Assembly (NCBI GenBank): GCA_008933705.1
Contig: WBUN01000036.1
Span: forward strand, 1 to 48,039
Source of the DNA: Hyphomicrobiaceae bacterium
GTDB lineage: Bacteria; Pseudomonadota; Alphaproteobacteria; Rhizobiales; Hyphomicrobiaceae
DNA: 48,039 nucleotides
Direction: 5' to 3'
Shown here: positions 8,933 through 16,119 of the stretch, in pieces
Layout of the letters: each line of letters opens with the position of its first letter
Position numbering within the stretch: the stretch's first letter is position 1
Program-made: the position numbers and the translations under genes
The notes under the pieces: model-generated
What the model was told of the DNA's origin: nothing
The model's database searches: none
Seen by the model: only the letters and a program-made list of their open reading frames with translations

Positions 8933-9613
8933 CTACTGGACGAGCCTGTAGCCGCCGTCCTCGGTCAACAGGAGCCTCTCGCGCGAAGCGTTCCTCTCGA
9001 TCTTTTGCCGCAACCGATAGACGTGCGTCTCGACCGTGTGGGTGCTGGCATTTGGGCTGTAGCCCCATACTTCCTGCAGCAACGCTTCCCGCGTCACCAC
9101 CGTCTCGCTCATGCAAAGGTATCTCAGGAGAAACGCCTCCTTCTTCGTCAGACGGATCTTGGACCCGCCCGTGTCCACCAGCGTCTGCGCAGCGGGCTTG
9201 AATCTGTATGGCCCAACCGCGAAGACCGCATCGTCGCTCTTCGCGCGCTGGCGGAGGAGGACGCGCATGCGCGCGAGCAGAACGCCCAGCCTGAGCGGCT
9301 TGCTGATGAAATCGTTGGCGCCGGCTTCCAGGGCCAGGATGATGTCGGCATCAGCGCAGCTGGCGCTCACGATGATCGTCGGCAGATGAAACCCGCTCTT
9401 GCGCAAGATCCTGCACGCCTCGCGGCCATCCAGGTCCGGGAGATCGACGTCCAGAAGCACGATGTCGAAGTGCCTGTTCTTGATCGCGTCGATGGCCTGC
9501 GAGGCGGTCCCGACCGTCACGACCTGCAATTCGCTGACCGCCAACTGCTCGCCCAGCAGATTGCGGCACTCTTCGTCATGGTCTGCCATCAAGACCTGTC
9601 CGGGAGAACGCAT
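8933..9613 (-). CDS. OmpR/PhoB-type response regulator, orphan
   Basis: The 226-residue protein has a receiver domain (about 5-120) with the phosphoacceptor Asp55 in LLDVDLPDLDG. Acidic residues lie near position 11-13 and the conserved Lys is in ISKPLR. A C-terminal winged-helix DNA-binding domain (about 130-226) carries LTKKEAFLLRYL and the recognition helix THTVETHVYRLRQKI. No histidine kinase gene lies beside it, so its partner is elsewhere or it is driven by another kinase. It lies downstream of the thioredoxin-fold gene at 9806-10621 on the same strand, with a 192-bp gap that includes a hairpin. No target site was identified. Confidence 0.93.
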   Translation of the reverse strand: MRSPGQVLMADHDEECRNLLGEQLAVSELQVVTVGTASQAIDAIKNRHFDIVLLDVDLPDLDGREACRILRKSGFHLPTIIVSASCADADIILALEAGANDFISKPLRLGVLLARMRVLLRQRAKSDDAVFAVGPYRFKPAAQTLVDTGGSKIRLTKKEAFLLRYLCMSETVVTREALLQEVWGYSPNASTHTVETHVYRLRQKIERNASRERLLLTEDGGYRLVQ

Positions 9614-9653
9614 TGTCGATGCACCTGATGCACTGATCCTGTTCTTGGGATTT

Positions 9654-9672
9654 GGCTGCCGAGTCGGCAGCC
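9654..9672. promoter_or_regulatory. perfect 9-bp inverted repeat upstream of the response regulator
   Basis: GGCTGCCGA and TCGGCAGCC are separated by a single base. The site lies about 40 bp upstream of the response-regulator start and about 135 bp past the end of the preceding gene. There is no T-run, so an operator seems as likely as a terminator. Confidence 0.4.
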
Positions 9673-9805
9673 GGCATGCGCAATTCTCCGCGATCGATGG
9701 CCCGCGGCAATGCCGTGCGAGGCATCTATTCCATAGCCAAACGTTATCGACGGCTTGAGGCGCTCGACCACTTTCGTGCGAACGACCGCCCGCTCCGTGA
9801 GTCGC

Positions 9806-10621
9806 TTACGTGTCGCCCGGCCTCGCAGGCCGCGGTTCATGAAGCGAGCGAACGATGTCGTGGATCGGCATACGGCGGCGGAAGTCGGGATCGACAAAGC
9901 GCGCGAGGACAGCGCCGTCCTTGTCAACAACGAACGTTGCCGGGATGGGCAAGAACCAGCCGTCGTTGCCCTGAAACCGGCCGAGATCGACGCCCAGCTT
10001 CAGATAGGCATCCTTGAGCTCATCGCCCAGCCAGAACACCAGGCCAAGGGAGAGCGCGTATCCGAGGTCGCGATCCACCAGGACCGGAAATGGCGCTCCG
10101 CAGGTATCCTTGAGGGCACGGGCGCGCTCCGGCGATTCCGGAACGATCGCAACCGCGCTGGCACCAAGGGCGGTGACGGCGGGATAGGCCTCCGACAAGG
10201 TCTTCAATTCGAGACGGCAATAGCCGCACCACGCACCGCGATTGAAGCTGACAATGAGCGGTCCCGAGGCCCACAGCGCCGAGAGGCGCACGAGATGGCC
10301 TTCCGTGGCTGGGAGAACCCCATCGGGAAACCCGTCGCCGACCGCCGGTGCGTAGTCGGCGGCCCCGTTCTGCGCAATGCGCTGGACCAGGCAGTCGTAC
10401 GCCGCTTCAACGTCAGGCAGGTGCTGGCGCGCCGCGCGCGAATAGGCGGCCAGCTTGTCGTCGAGCAGCGTATCCGATCCGGCCACCGTCCCCCAGATCC
10501 GACGCAGCTCCTCCAGGGATGCTTTTCGCTCAGTCACGGCTCGTTGCCACTGCTTGACGGAAGACTTCGGACAAAAAAGGTCACTCTGCAGCTCGAAGGC
10601 GCATGTCCGCGCAAGACGCAT
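9806..10621 (-). CDS. AhpC/TSA-type thioredoxin-fold protein with CGYC motif
   Basis: The 271-residue protein has a helical N-terminal region and a peroxiredoxin-like redoxin domain from about 90 to 250. The active-site motif is WCGYC (Cys132, Cys135), after the beta strand LIVSFNRG. The later signature PATFVVDKDG is typical of redoxins. It would reduce peroxides or disulphides, probably in the cytoplasm because no signal peptide is seen. It is about the same design as the divergent gene at 11010-11711, including FPVLVDRDLGYALSLGL against FPILTDIDNGYALSLGL. The first ATG lacks a good ribosome binding site. A GTG at residue 29 (10537) before TERKASLEEL is a plausible alternative. Confidence 0.85.
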   Translation of the reverse strand: MRLARTCAFELQSDLFCPKSSVKQWQRAVTERKASLEELRRIWGTVAGSDTLLDDKLAAYSRAARQHLPDVEAAYDCLVQRIAQNGAADYAPAVGDGFPDGVLPATEGHLVRLSALWASGPLIVSFNRGAWCGYCRLELKTLSEAYPAVTALGASAVAIVPESPERARALKDTCGAPFPVLVDRDLGYALSLGLVFWLGDELKDAYLKLGVDLGRFQGNDGWFLPIPATFVVDKDGAVLARFVDPDFRRRMPIHDIVRSLHEPRPARPGDT

Positions 10622-10783
10622 ACTATGGAGGATACCTGCAGCGTTGGGCTATGGAACACATGCTTGAACGGTATCGTCGCCTGCTTCTGCGCCTGTCACC
10701 CCATCGCGCGCGCCAGCCCCCAGTCACGAGCTGACTCGCAGCCTCCATGAATCCTCGCTGCAATCCTCACGCCTCATAACCAA

Positions 10784-10816
10784 CCGGCATCGAACCGCAT
10801 ACCATTCGGCATTTCA
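10784..10816 (+). promoter_or_regulatory. intergenic motif A, first copy
   Basis: The sequence CCGGCATCGAA, ten-odd spacer bases with CCA, then TCGGCATTTCA occurs here and again at 12967-12999. About 29 of 34 positions are identical. Two GGCAT elements start exactly 22 bp (two helical turns) apart, as expected for a regulator contacting one DNA face. It lies between divergent redoxin genes. A LysR-type protein encoded nearby is the natural candidate, by inference. Confidence 0.6.
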
Positions 10817-10839
10817 GGCACAAGGCCTGCTCCCGCATG

Positions 10840-10864
10840 CTGCGCCCAACATCATGCCATCGCA
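10840..10864 (+). promoter_or_regulatory. intergenic motif B, first copy
   Basis: A 25-bp element, with core CCAAC-x-TCATGCCA-x-CGCA, is identical at 21 of 25 positions to the element at 12792-12816 next to the second LysR gene. It lies 24 bp past motif A. It probably marks an operator or promoter shared by the redoxin and LysR/cupin regions. Confidence 0.55.
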
Positions 10865-11009
10865 CGTCGAAGGCAACTGGAGAGGAGATGAGAAGCATCG
10901 ATCGCCTCCGGCATCGCCAGGCAGTGAGCGCCCTTCGGCTGCGGCATGCTTGGCGCCCAGTGCGGGAGGCGATATTGTTGGTGTCCTTCAACCTGGCCCG
11001 GATGCACCG

Positions 11010-11711
11010 ATGCCCACCAGGACTTTGGACGAGGCTTTCGAGCACGCCCGCACACTCGACGCACCGCTGGCCGAACGGCTCGATGCCTATGCCGAATCGC
11101 TTCGCGAGCTGAACAGGCCCATGGCGGAAGCCGTCGACCGGCTGGTGTCCAGGCTCGTCAAGAGCAAGACGGCGATTGGAGCACCGGCGGAGGGCGAGGC
11201 CATGCCCCCGTTCCTGCTGCCCGATCACACGGGCCGGCTTGTTGCGCTCAAGGATCTCGTCAGCCAAGGTCCGATGGCGATAACATTCGCACGCGGGCAT
11301 TGGTGCCCATACTGCAAGATCGCCGTGAGCGCCTTGGCTGAAATCGCTGATGAGGCTGCCGCCATCGGCGCACGCATCATCGCCATCGTCCCCGACCGCC
11401 AGGAATTCGCGGCGAAGCTGAAGGCCGAGGCCAGCGCGCCATTTCCGATCCTCACCGACATCGACAACGGCTACGCCCTCTCGCTGGGCCTCGCGTTCTG
11501 GGTTGGAGAGGAGATGCAGCAGCATATGCTGGCGCGGGAAAGCGATCCCAGCAAATCCCAAGGCAATGACAGCTGGTTCGTTCCGGTCCCGGCCACATTC
11601 GTCGTGGGAAGGGATGGCACCATCGCAGCACGTCACGTCGATCCCGATTATCGCAAGCGCATGGAGGTCGATGCGGTTCTGGATGCCCTGAGGACCGCTG
11701 CCCAGGCCTAG
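11010..11711 (+). CDS. AhpC/TSA-type thioredoxin-fold protein with CPYC motif
   Basis: The 233-residue protein is a redoxin-domain paralogue of the divergent gene at 9806-10621. A helical N-terminal region (1-55) precedes the thioredoxin fold. The active-site motif is HWCPYC (Cys99, Cys102) and the later strand is PATFVVGRDG. The CPYC dipeptide is the glutaredoxin type, whereas its neighbour has CGYC. The two may therefore differ in redox potential or partner. The ATG at 11010 gives a product matching its paralogue. Upstream in-frame codons to 10854 are low-complexity and lack similarity. The ribosome binding site is weak. The gene ends inside a long hairpin and is convergent with the second LysR. 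Confidence 0.87.
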   Translation: MPTRTLDEAFEHARTLDAPLAERLDAYAESLRELNRPMAEAVDRLVSRLVKSKTAIGAPAEGEAMPPFLLPDHTGRLVALKDLVSQGPMAITFARGHWCPYCKIAVSALAEIADEAAAIGARIIAIVPDRQEFAAKLKAEASAPFPILTDIDNGYALSLGLAFWVGEEMQQHMLARESDPSKSQGNDSWFVPVPATFVVGRDGTIAARHVDPDYRKRMEVDAVLDALRTAAQA

Positions 11712-11771
11712 AGCGAGATCGTTCTTGATGGAAGCAGTTGGCTTCCATTCAAGAACGTGAATCTCGCTCTA
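11709..11771. terminator. long bidirectional hairpin at the end of the CPYC redoxin gene
   Basis: AGAGCGAGAT pairs with ATCTCGCTCT at the base. GTTCTTGATGGAAGC then pairs with GCTTCCATTCAAGAAC, with a bulge and one mismatch, around a 5-nt loop. The stop codon TAG of the redoxin lies in the stem base. It probably terminates transcription from both sides. Confidence 0.7.
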
Positions 11772-11784
11772 CACCAAGGAAGCA

Positions 11785-11855
11785 GAGCAGGATTCACGCT
11801 TCAGCCGCCACGTTGCTCGTGGGGCGGCGCCATTCAATCTGAAGCGATCCTGCTC
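11785..11855. repeat. second long imperfect palindrome in the convergent gap
   Basis: GAGCAGGAT pairs with ATCCTGCTC, then GCTTCA with TGAAGC, then CCGCCAC with GTGGGGCGG. It lies directly after the hairpin at 11709-11771 and just before the LysR stop. Its GATTCACG(C/T)T core resembles the arm of the first hairpin, so both may come from one palindromic repeat family. It may also serve as terminator for the LysR gene. Confidence 0.6.
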
Positions 11856-11858
11856 CAG

Positions 11859-12746
11859 CTACGCCAAGCAGCCGGACCAGTCTCGCGCCCGCAGCAGCTT
11901 CATGATCGCGTCCCCCACGGGCGCGCGCTGGCGGCCCGAGACGCCGTACAGGGATACCTCGCGGCTCATCTCCAGATCCAGAACCGGCACGCGGCGCAAG
12001 GCCGGGTGGAGGGCGGCAGTTTGCGGCAGAAGGGCGATGCCGAGGTTGGCTTCGAGCAAGGCGACCAAGTCATGCACCGAGCCGATCCTGTGGCCGTTGT
12101 CGGTGGCGACGCCCCGCTCATCCAGGGCCTGCGCCAGCGTCTTAGCCGATTCACACTGGGCGCAGATCAGAACCTGCTGATCCGAGAGCTGACTGAGACT
12201 GACCCCCTTGTCTTTGGCAAAGGGGTGGTCCTGGTGCGTCACGAGCTCGAACCTCTCCTCGAACAGCCGCCACGCATCGAGCCGATCCCACTCTTGGCCA
12301 AGCGGGCCGGCGATAGCGAAGTCAGCACTCCCCTTCTGCAGAAGCTCGCAGAGTTCGCCCGCATTGCCACGCATGATGGTCAAGTGCATACCAGGGAAAG
12401 CCCGTTGGATCTCCGCGAGTGGCCCAGCGAGCAGCCGCATTTCGATTGTGTGCGAAAGGGCAAGTGAGAGTGCCTGGCTTGCGCCCTGCTTGAACGAGGA
12501 GGCGAGCGACTTGGCTGCGAGCGCGCTCTCGTAGCACTGCTGCATGAGCGGCAGCATGCGTGCCCCGAGGTCGGTCAGGTGCGTCAGCTTGCCCTCGCGC
12601 CGCAGCAGCTCGCCGCAGAACTCCTGCTCGAGCTGCCGGATCGCCCGTGTCAGCGCGGGCTGAGAGACATTGCACTGCTCGGCCGCCCGCGTGAAGTTGA
12701 GCGTGCGCGCCACCGACAGGAAATAGCGGACTTGATGCATTTCCAT
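11859..12746 (-). CDS. LysR-type transcriptional regulator (second copy)
   Basis: The 295-residue regulator has an N-terminal winged helix-turn-helix (MEMHQVRYFLSVARTLNFTR, then AAEQCNVSQPALTRAI) and an effector domain from about 90. The start at 12746 is chosen because it aligns with the family and with the first LysR in the window. An upstream ATG adds 17 basic residues with no similarity. Two Cys (CAQCES) lie in the effector domain about where LysR proteins bind ligand. Their role is unknown. It is divergent from the frameshifted cupin gene and convergent with the CPYC redoxin, with motif B 46 bp upstream of its start. Control of the cupin and redoxin genes is the likely job, by position. 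Confidence 0.92.
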   Translation of the reverse strand: MEMHQVRYFLSVARTLNFTRAAEQCNVSQPALTRAIRQLEQEFCGELLRREGKLTHLTDLGARMLPLMQQCYESALAAKSLASSFKQGASQALSLALSHTIEMRLLAGPLAEIQRAFPGMHLTIMRGNAGELCELLQKGSADFAIAGPLGQEWDRLDAWRLFEERFELVTHQDHPFAKDKGVSLSQLSDQQVLICAQCESAKTLAQALDERGVATDNGHRIGSVHDLVALLEANLGIALLPQTAALHPALRRVPVLDLEMSREVSLYGVSGRQRAPVGDAIMKLLRARDWSGCLA

Positions 12747-12791
12747 AGCGCGCCCCTCACGGCTCCGCCGCGGCGAACGAACCGCACGCAA

Positions 12792-12816
12792 CTGCATCCA
12801 ACCTCATGCCAGCGCA
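12792..12816 (+). promoter_or_regulatory. intergenic motif B, second copy
   Basis: This matches 21 of 25 bases of the element at 10840-10864 and keeps CCAAC-x-TCATGCCA-x-CGCA. It lies 46 bp upstream of the second LysR start, where an autoregulatory LysR site would be expected. Confidence 0.55.
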
Positions 12817-12966
12817 TCATCCAAAGCGGCCGCCGGTTCACAGCCTATCTTGCGCGGCCTGGGAGGAGCCCGCAACACGGGCTGCGAGGAATTGTACCCA
12901 CGCAATGGGCAACTGGTTTGGCCGCCGCAAAGAACTTCGGGTGCGGGGCCGGCAGTCATAGGCAGC

Positions 12967-12999
12967 CGGCATCGAAACCCAAGCCACTCGGCATTTCAA
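12967..12999 (+). promoter_or_regulatory. intergenic motif A, second copy
   Basis: This has the same CCGGCATCGAA ... TCGGCATTTCA layout as 10784-10816, with the two GGCAT elements again 22 bp apart. It lies about 80-110 bp upstream of the cupin start. The matched pair in two intergenic regions is the main evidence that they share a regulator. Confidence 0.6.
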
Positions 13000-13076
13000 C
13001 CCGCAGGCAAACCTCGACATTGTTGCGTGGTCAACGGCGGCCGAGCTGCCGGCCACCGATAGCCAGGAGAACCCAT

Positions 13077-13560
13077 ATGACTGCCACTACTGCCAGCCGG
13101 TCGATCTGGCGGTGCCTCGCAACGGCCGGAGCCATTGCAGCGGCCATGTCGATCGCCCCTCTCGCCGCATCAGCCGGCACCTGCCCCGCCAACAAGGTCG
13201 TCGCCGACGGCCAGGGCCAGAAGATGAACCCCGCCAAGGCCAAGGGCGTCACCGACAAGGTGCTAGCCGCATCGATCTCAAGAACGAGCCCGTAATGCTC
13301 AAGGAGCATGCGCTGCGCCTGCGCCGGCTCGTCATCCAGCCGGGCGGCATCGTTCCCTGGCACGCCACACCGACCGTCCCGCCATCATCTACATCATCAA
13401 AGGTACGATTACGGAGTATCGCAGCACCTGCGCCACGCCAATCGTGCATCGTGCCGGCGACGTTGCAGCCGAGGTCAAGGGCACGCCGCACTGGTGGAAG
13501 AACACCGGCAGGAGAACGGTCGTGCTGCTCTCGGCGTCGGTCTCTTGCTCCTCACGGCTG
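13077..13560 (+). pseudogene. secreted cupin-domain protein, frameshifted
   Basis: A good start (AGGAGA, 7 bases, ATG) opens a signal peptide and mature N-terminus (GTCPANKVVADGQGQKMNP) that stays in frame to about 13265. Similarity continues in the next frame as IDLKNEPVMLKEHALRLRRL, then VIQPGGIVPWH. After about 13367 it continues in the third frame as DRPAIIYIIKGTITEYRSTC, then GTPHWWKN and RTVVLLSA. Joined, these pieces read as one small exported cupin (beta-barrel with PGG-x-x-PWH). Each shift fits loss of a single base. A third shift near 13536 is possible. Either the gene is dead or the assembly has small deletions. It is divergent from LysR. Confidence 0.8.
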
Positions 13561-13856
13561 CCGTCCTTGCATCGCAGCTCAGTATGGGGCCGGCAAGGCC
13601 GCGCATGCAGAGCCGCGACCAGGCTGATGCTCGTTCGCACGTTCCCGAGTTTAATCCCGGTGCTCGAGATCGCCGGCCGTCGGTCTTGGCAAAGGGATGC
13701 GCGTCCTCCCCGGACGTTTGACCACTCCTGCGCGCAGCGACACTCCAGCGGCTCCCATGTCATGCATCGACCCCATGCCGAAGCGGCATTTCCGTTCGCG
13801 GCGCGCAAGCCTGATCATCGGCTTGTCTTCGCCACGGCGCTGATCGGGAGAAAACC

Positions 13857-14111
13857 ATGAAGACGGCCGTCCTGGGCTTTGCATCCGTCCTGTCCGGCGG
13901 CCTGGCTCTCGCGCCGCTGCTCGTGCAGACGGACAGGATGACGCTGCAGGCGCTGGAGCTGCCAGCAGCGGAAACGGCGGCGGCCGTCATCACCGATGTG
14001 TGCGGCGACGCAAGCGGGTGGCTGTCCGCCAACGGTCATGATACCAAGCGGTACGAAGCGAGGTCCGATTGCCTCTCCGCGCCCGGCCTGACGATCGCGA
14101 GTGTACGCTGA
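13857..14111 (+). CDS. small exported protein of unknown function (84 aa)
   Basis: The ATG at 13857 has GGGAG six bases upstream. The N-terminus (MKTAVLGFASVLSGGLALAP) looks like a signal peptide or a single anchor. The remainder has two cysteines (VCGDASGW and SDCLSAPG) that could form a disulphide, and no recognised motif. The gene stands alone between the broken cupin and the convergent MgtE-like gene. No function is assigned. The roughly 300 bp before it (13561-13856) hold no gene I can support. Confidence 0.55.
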   Translation: MKTAVLGFASVLSGGLALAPLLVQTDRMTLQALELPAAETAAAVITDVCGDASGWLSANGHDTKRYEARSDCLSAPGLTIASVR

Positions 14112-14169
14112 GCGGTCTTGAGGATCGTTCGCGCCCGAATGCTCGACTGATCGCCGGCAACGCTGAGGG

Positions 14170-15183
14170 TCAGAACACCAGCATCGACGCAATCCAGAAA
14201 TAGATCAGCAGCGAAAGCACGTCCTGCACGACCGTGCCGAGCGGGCCCGAACCCAGCGCCGGATCGTAGCCGAGCCTGGCGAACACCCAGGGCAGCGCAA
14301 AGCCGATCGCGGTCGCGACGCTGCTTGCCGTCGTCAACGCAATGGCAACCGTCGCTGCGAGTGCGGCGCTTCCGAACGCCAGCCAAACCATGGGGTAGGC
14401 AAGCGTGCCGAGGGCGACGCCGATCAGAATGCCGGTGCCGACCTCGCCGACGAGAAGGGGTGCAAGATCGGCACTCGTGAGCGACAATCCGCGCACGGCC
14501 ACCGCTTCCGACTGCGTGCCGACCGCATCGGCAAGATAGACGATGGCCGGAATGAAGAATGCGACCGCGATATGAGCGGCGAGCGCTGCCTCGAAGCGCG
14601 CCATGGTCATGGTAGCGAGCGCGCTTCCGGCCATACCGACCAGCAACCAGGGCAAGCGATAGAGCGCACGCCGGTGCGGGGGTGCGGCGAGAGCCGCCTG
14701 CGCGGCTTCCGACCTGCCCATAATGCCGACCATGTGATGGAGGTCTTCGAGATGCTCGTCGCGCAGGATCGAGATCAAGGCCGACGCCGGCACGGCGCCT
14801 ATGAATCGCCCATCGGCATCGCACACCCCAAGCACCGAGAGGTCGGCATGGATTGCCACGCTTGCCGCCTCCTCCCGATCCGTAGCGGGCGTGACGAGAT
14901 GAGAGTTGATATCTGTGGCGATCTCAGCGAGCGGCGTCGTCGAAGGGGCAGCGAGCACATCGGCGATGCTGGCGAAACCGGCGAGCCGGCCATCCGTCAC
15001 GAGAAAGACATGCGAGGCGTCTTCGTACCGGCGACCGACGAGCCGCTCGCGCACGGTACCCGCGCGCTCGTCGGCACCAGCGGTGGGCACGGCCTTGACG
15101 AGGTAGTGCGCTACGCTCTGAGCGGGTGGCGCTTCGTCGTTGACCGATCGCGAGATGGTTGCATTTGCGGGCAAGGCTGCCAT
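14170..15183 (-). CDS. MgtE-like divalent cation transporter lacking the N domain
   Basis: The 337-residue protein has a CBS-pair region (about 20-145) and five probable membrane helices (about 165-337). The MgtE channel hallmarks are present: ADAVGTQSEAVAVRGL after the first helices, and a conserved Asp in VVQDVLSLLIYF near the end. These fit a magnesium or related divalent cation channel gated through the CBS domains. Typical MgtE is about 450 residues with a helical N domain before the CBS pair, and that domain is absent. The start is the ATG at 15183. The open frame continues upstream, but the extra sequence is Arg/Pro-rich and unlike MgtE_N. A CBS-MgtE short subtype is possible, so loss of the N domain is not proof of decay. 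Confidence 0.85.
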   Translation of the reverse strand: MAALPANATISRSVNDEAPPAQSVAHYLVKAVPTAGADERAGTVRERLVGRRYEDASHVFLVTDGRLAGFASIADVLAAPSTTPLAEIATDINSHLVTPATDREEAASVAIHADLSVLGVCDADGRFIGAVPASALISILRDEHLEDLHHMVGIMGRSEAAQAALAAPPHRRALYRLPWLLVGMAGSALATMTMARFEAALAAHIAVAFFIPAIVYLADAVGTQSEAVAVRGLSLTSADLAPLLVGEVGTGILIGVALGTLAYPMVWLAFGSAALAATVAIALTTASSVATAIGFALPWVFARLGYDPALGSGPLGTVVQDVLSLLIYFWIASMLVF

Positions 15184-15743
15184 TTTGCCACCGTCCGTTG
15201 GATGACGACCGGAACAGCCACACGCGCGACGACGAGGCGTGGCCGAACGAGGCGAGCCCCTGCACGCGGCCCGCCTTTGCCCTATCTCGCCCGGCGACAA
15301 ATTGGATGGCAAGGCGTTCGAGGCTTGTCCAGGGGTGGAGACGGCGAATCTGGGGCGTGCGCCCTCGCGGGAAGCCGCGATCAGCCCGAATGGGACCCTC
15401 ACGCACACCGGCCTGGCAACGCCAACAGGCGTTCCGGCCGAGTGCCGAACAGCAGCGAGACAGCCGGCTTCGGGGGCGATGCGGGGCGATCCCGAAGCCG
15501 GCCATCGGGCAGCGCATGACGCATATACTGCCGGCGGCAACATATGTGGGGACCGATCGCGCGACAATGGCGTGCTGTGCATGTGCAAAATGATACGTTA
15601 ACGGATCACCCGTCGCGGACGCGCCTAGCCCCTGGGTGAGGCGAAACAATTCCGCGATGACGACCAAGACAATCAGCGTGCGGACGTTGCCGCCGGCCGA
15701 CCACAGGTGTTGACCGCCAGCTTCGTCGCCAGTGCAAGCTGCC
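15184..15743. other. intergenic region with no supported gene
   Basis: About 560 bp upstream of the MgtE-like gene show no intact gene. A short hydrophobic stretch (LIVLVVIAELFRL) is encoded on the minus strand at about 15623-15688. It may be another decayed piece that belonged with the cytochrome b remnant. Confidence 0.35.
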
Positions 15744-15900
15744 TTTGCGGCCGGTGAACATCGACCGCACCAGATCCTCGCCATGCACGCCGCTCATGAT
15801 GAGCACGGCGAGAACATGGACACCGACAAGGGCCCGCGATCGGCGGCAGCCTCGCAGCCCTCGCTTCTGCGGCGGCCGTGGTCGGATGCGAGGGCCGCAT
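15744..15900 (-). pseudogene. cytochrome b561-type remnant (start and C-terminal end only)
   Basis: On the minus strand an ATG at 15900 with AAAGGAG upstream opens about 22 residues. After a frame change near 15836 the sequence LVGVHVLAVLIMS continues into HGEDLVRSMFTGRK. That pattern (LV-x-x-HV ... H-x-E-(N/D)-LVR-x-M-x-TGRK) is the usual C-terminal end of small cytochrome b561/Ni-Fe-hydrogenase-type cytochrome b proteins, which run to about 180-200 residues. The first three helices and most heme ligands are missing. It lies divergently from the diheme cytochrome c gene, its natural electron-transfer partner. It is probably a deletion remnant, by inference from a short match. Confidence 0.6.
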
Positions 15901-16119
15901 GGTGCGCTCCTTTCGCGTCTTGGCACGTGACGGGACCGACCATATGAAGGCTGCGCTGAAACCGTGCTGAGCCCGGCCGTTACCTTTTTGTAAGCTTCTG
16001 CCGGCAAGGCTCCCTCCGCCGGATTCGTTGCCGGAAAGATGAGCGCGGTCTGCTGCTGCTGCGCCATTCGCCCAAGAGGGATCGAGAAACCTGGCTCGGG
16101 CCAGGCAAAGGAACTCCTC

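Larger units (their letters stand above)
10622..11009. other. divergent promoter region between the two redoxin genes
   Basis: This 388-bp gap separates two divergent paralogous redox genes. It contains the two motifs annotated at 10784-10816 and 10840-10864. A small frame at about 10888-11112, with GGAGAGGAG before an ATG, overlaps the downstream gene in another frame. It has Arg/Pro-rich, non-protein-like composition, so it is not called. Confidence 0.5.
12747..13076. other. divergent promoter region between LysR and cupin
   Basis: This 330-bp region carries no gene. It holds motif B (12792-12816), a small AGCCCG/CGGGCT hairpin at 12867-12883, and motif A (12967-12999), followed by the cupin ribosome binding site AGGAGA at 13064-13069. 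Confidence 0.5.

Noticed and set aside
10888-11112. Small plus-strand frame with GGAGAGGAG before its ATG
   Set aside because: Its product is Arg/Pro-rich without motifs and overlaps the conserved redoxin gene in another frame. The purine run is too close to the ATG.
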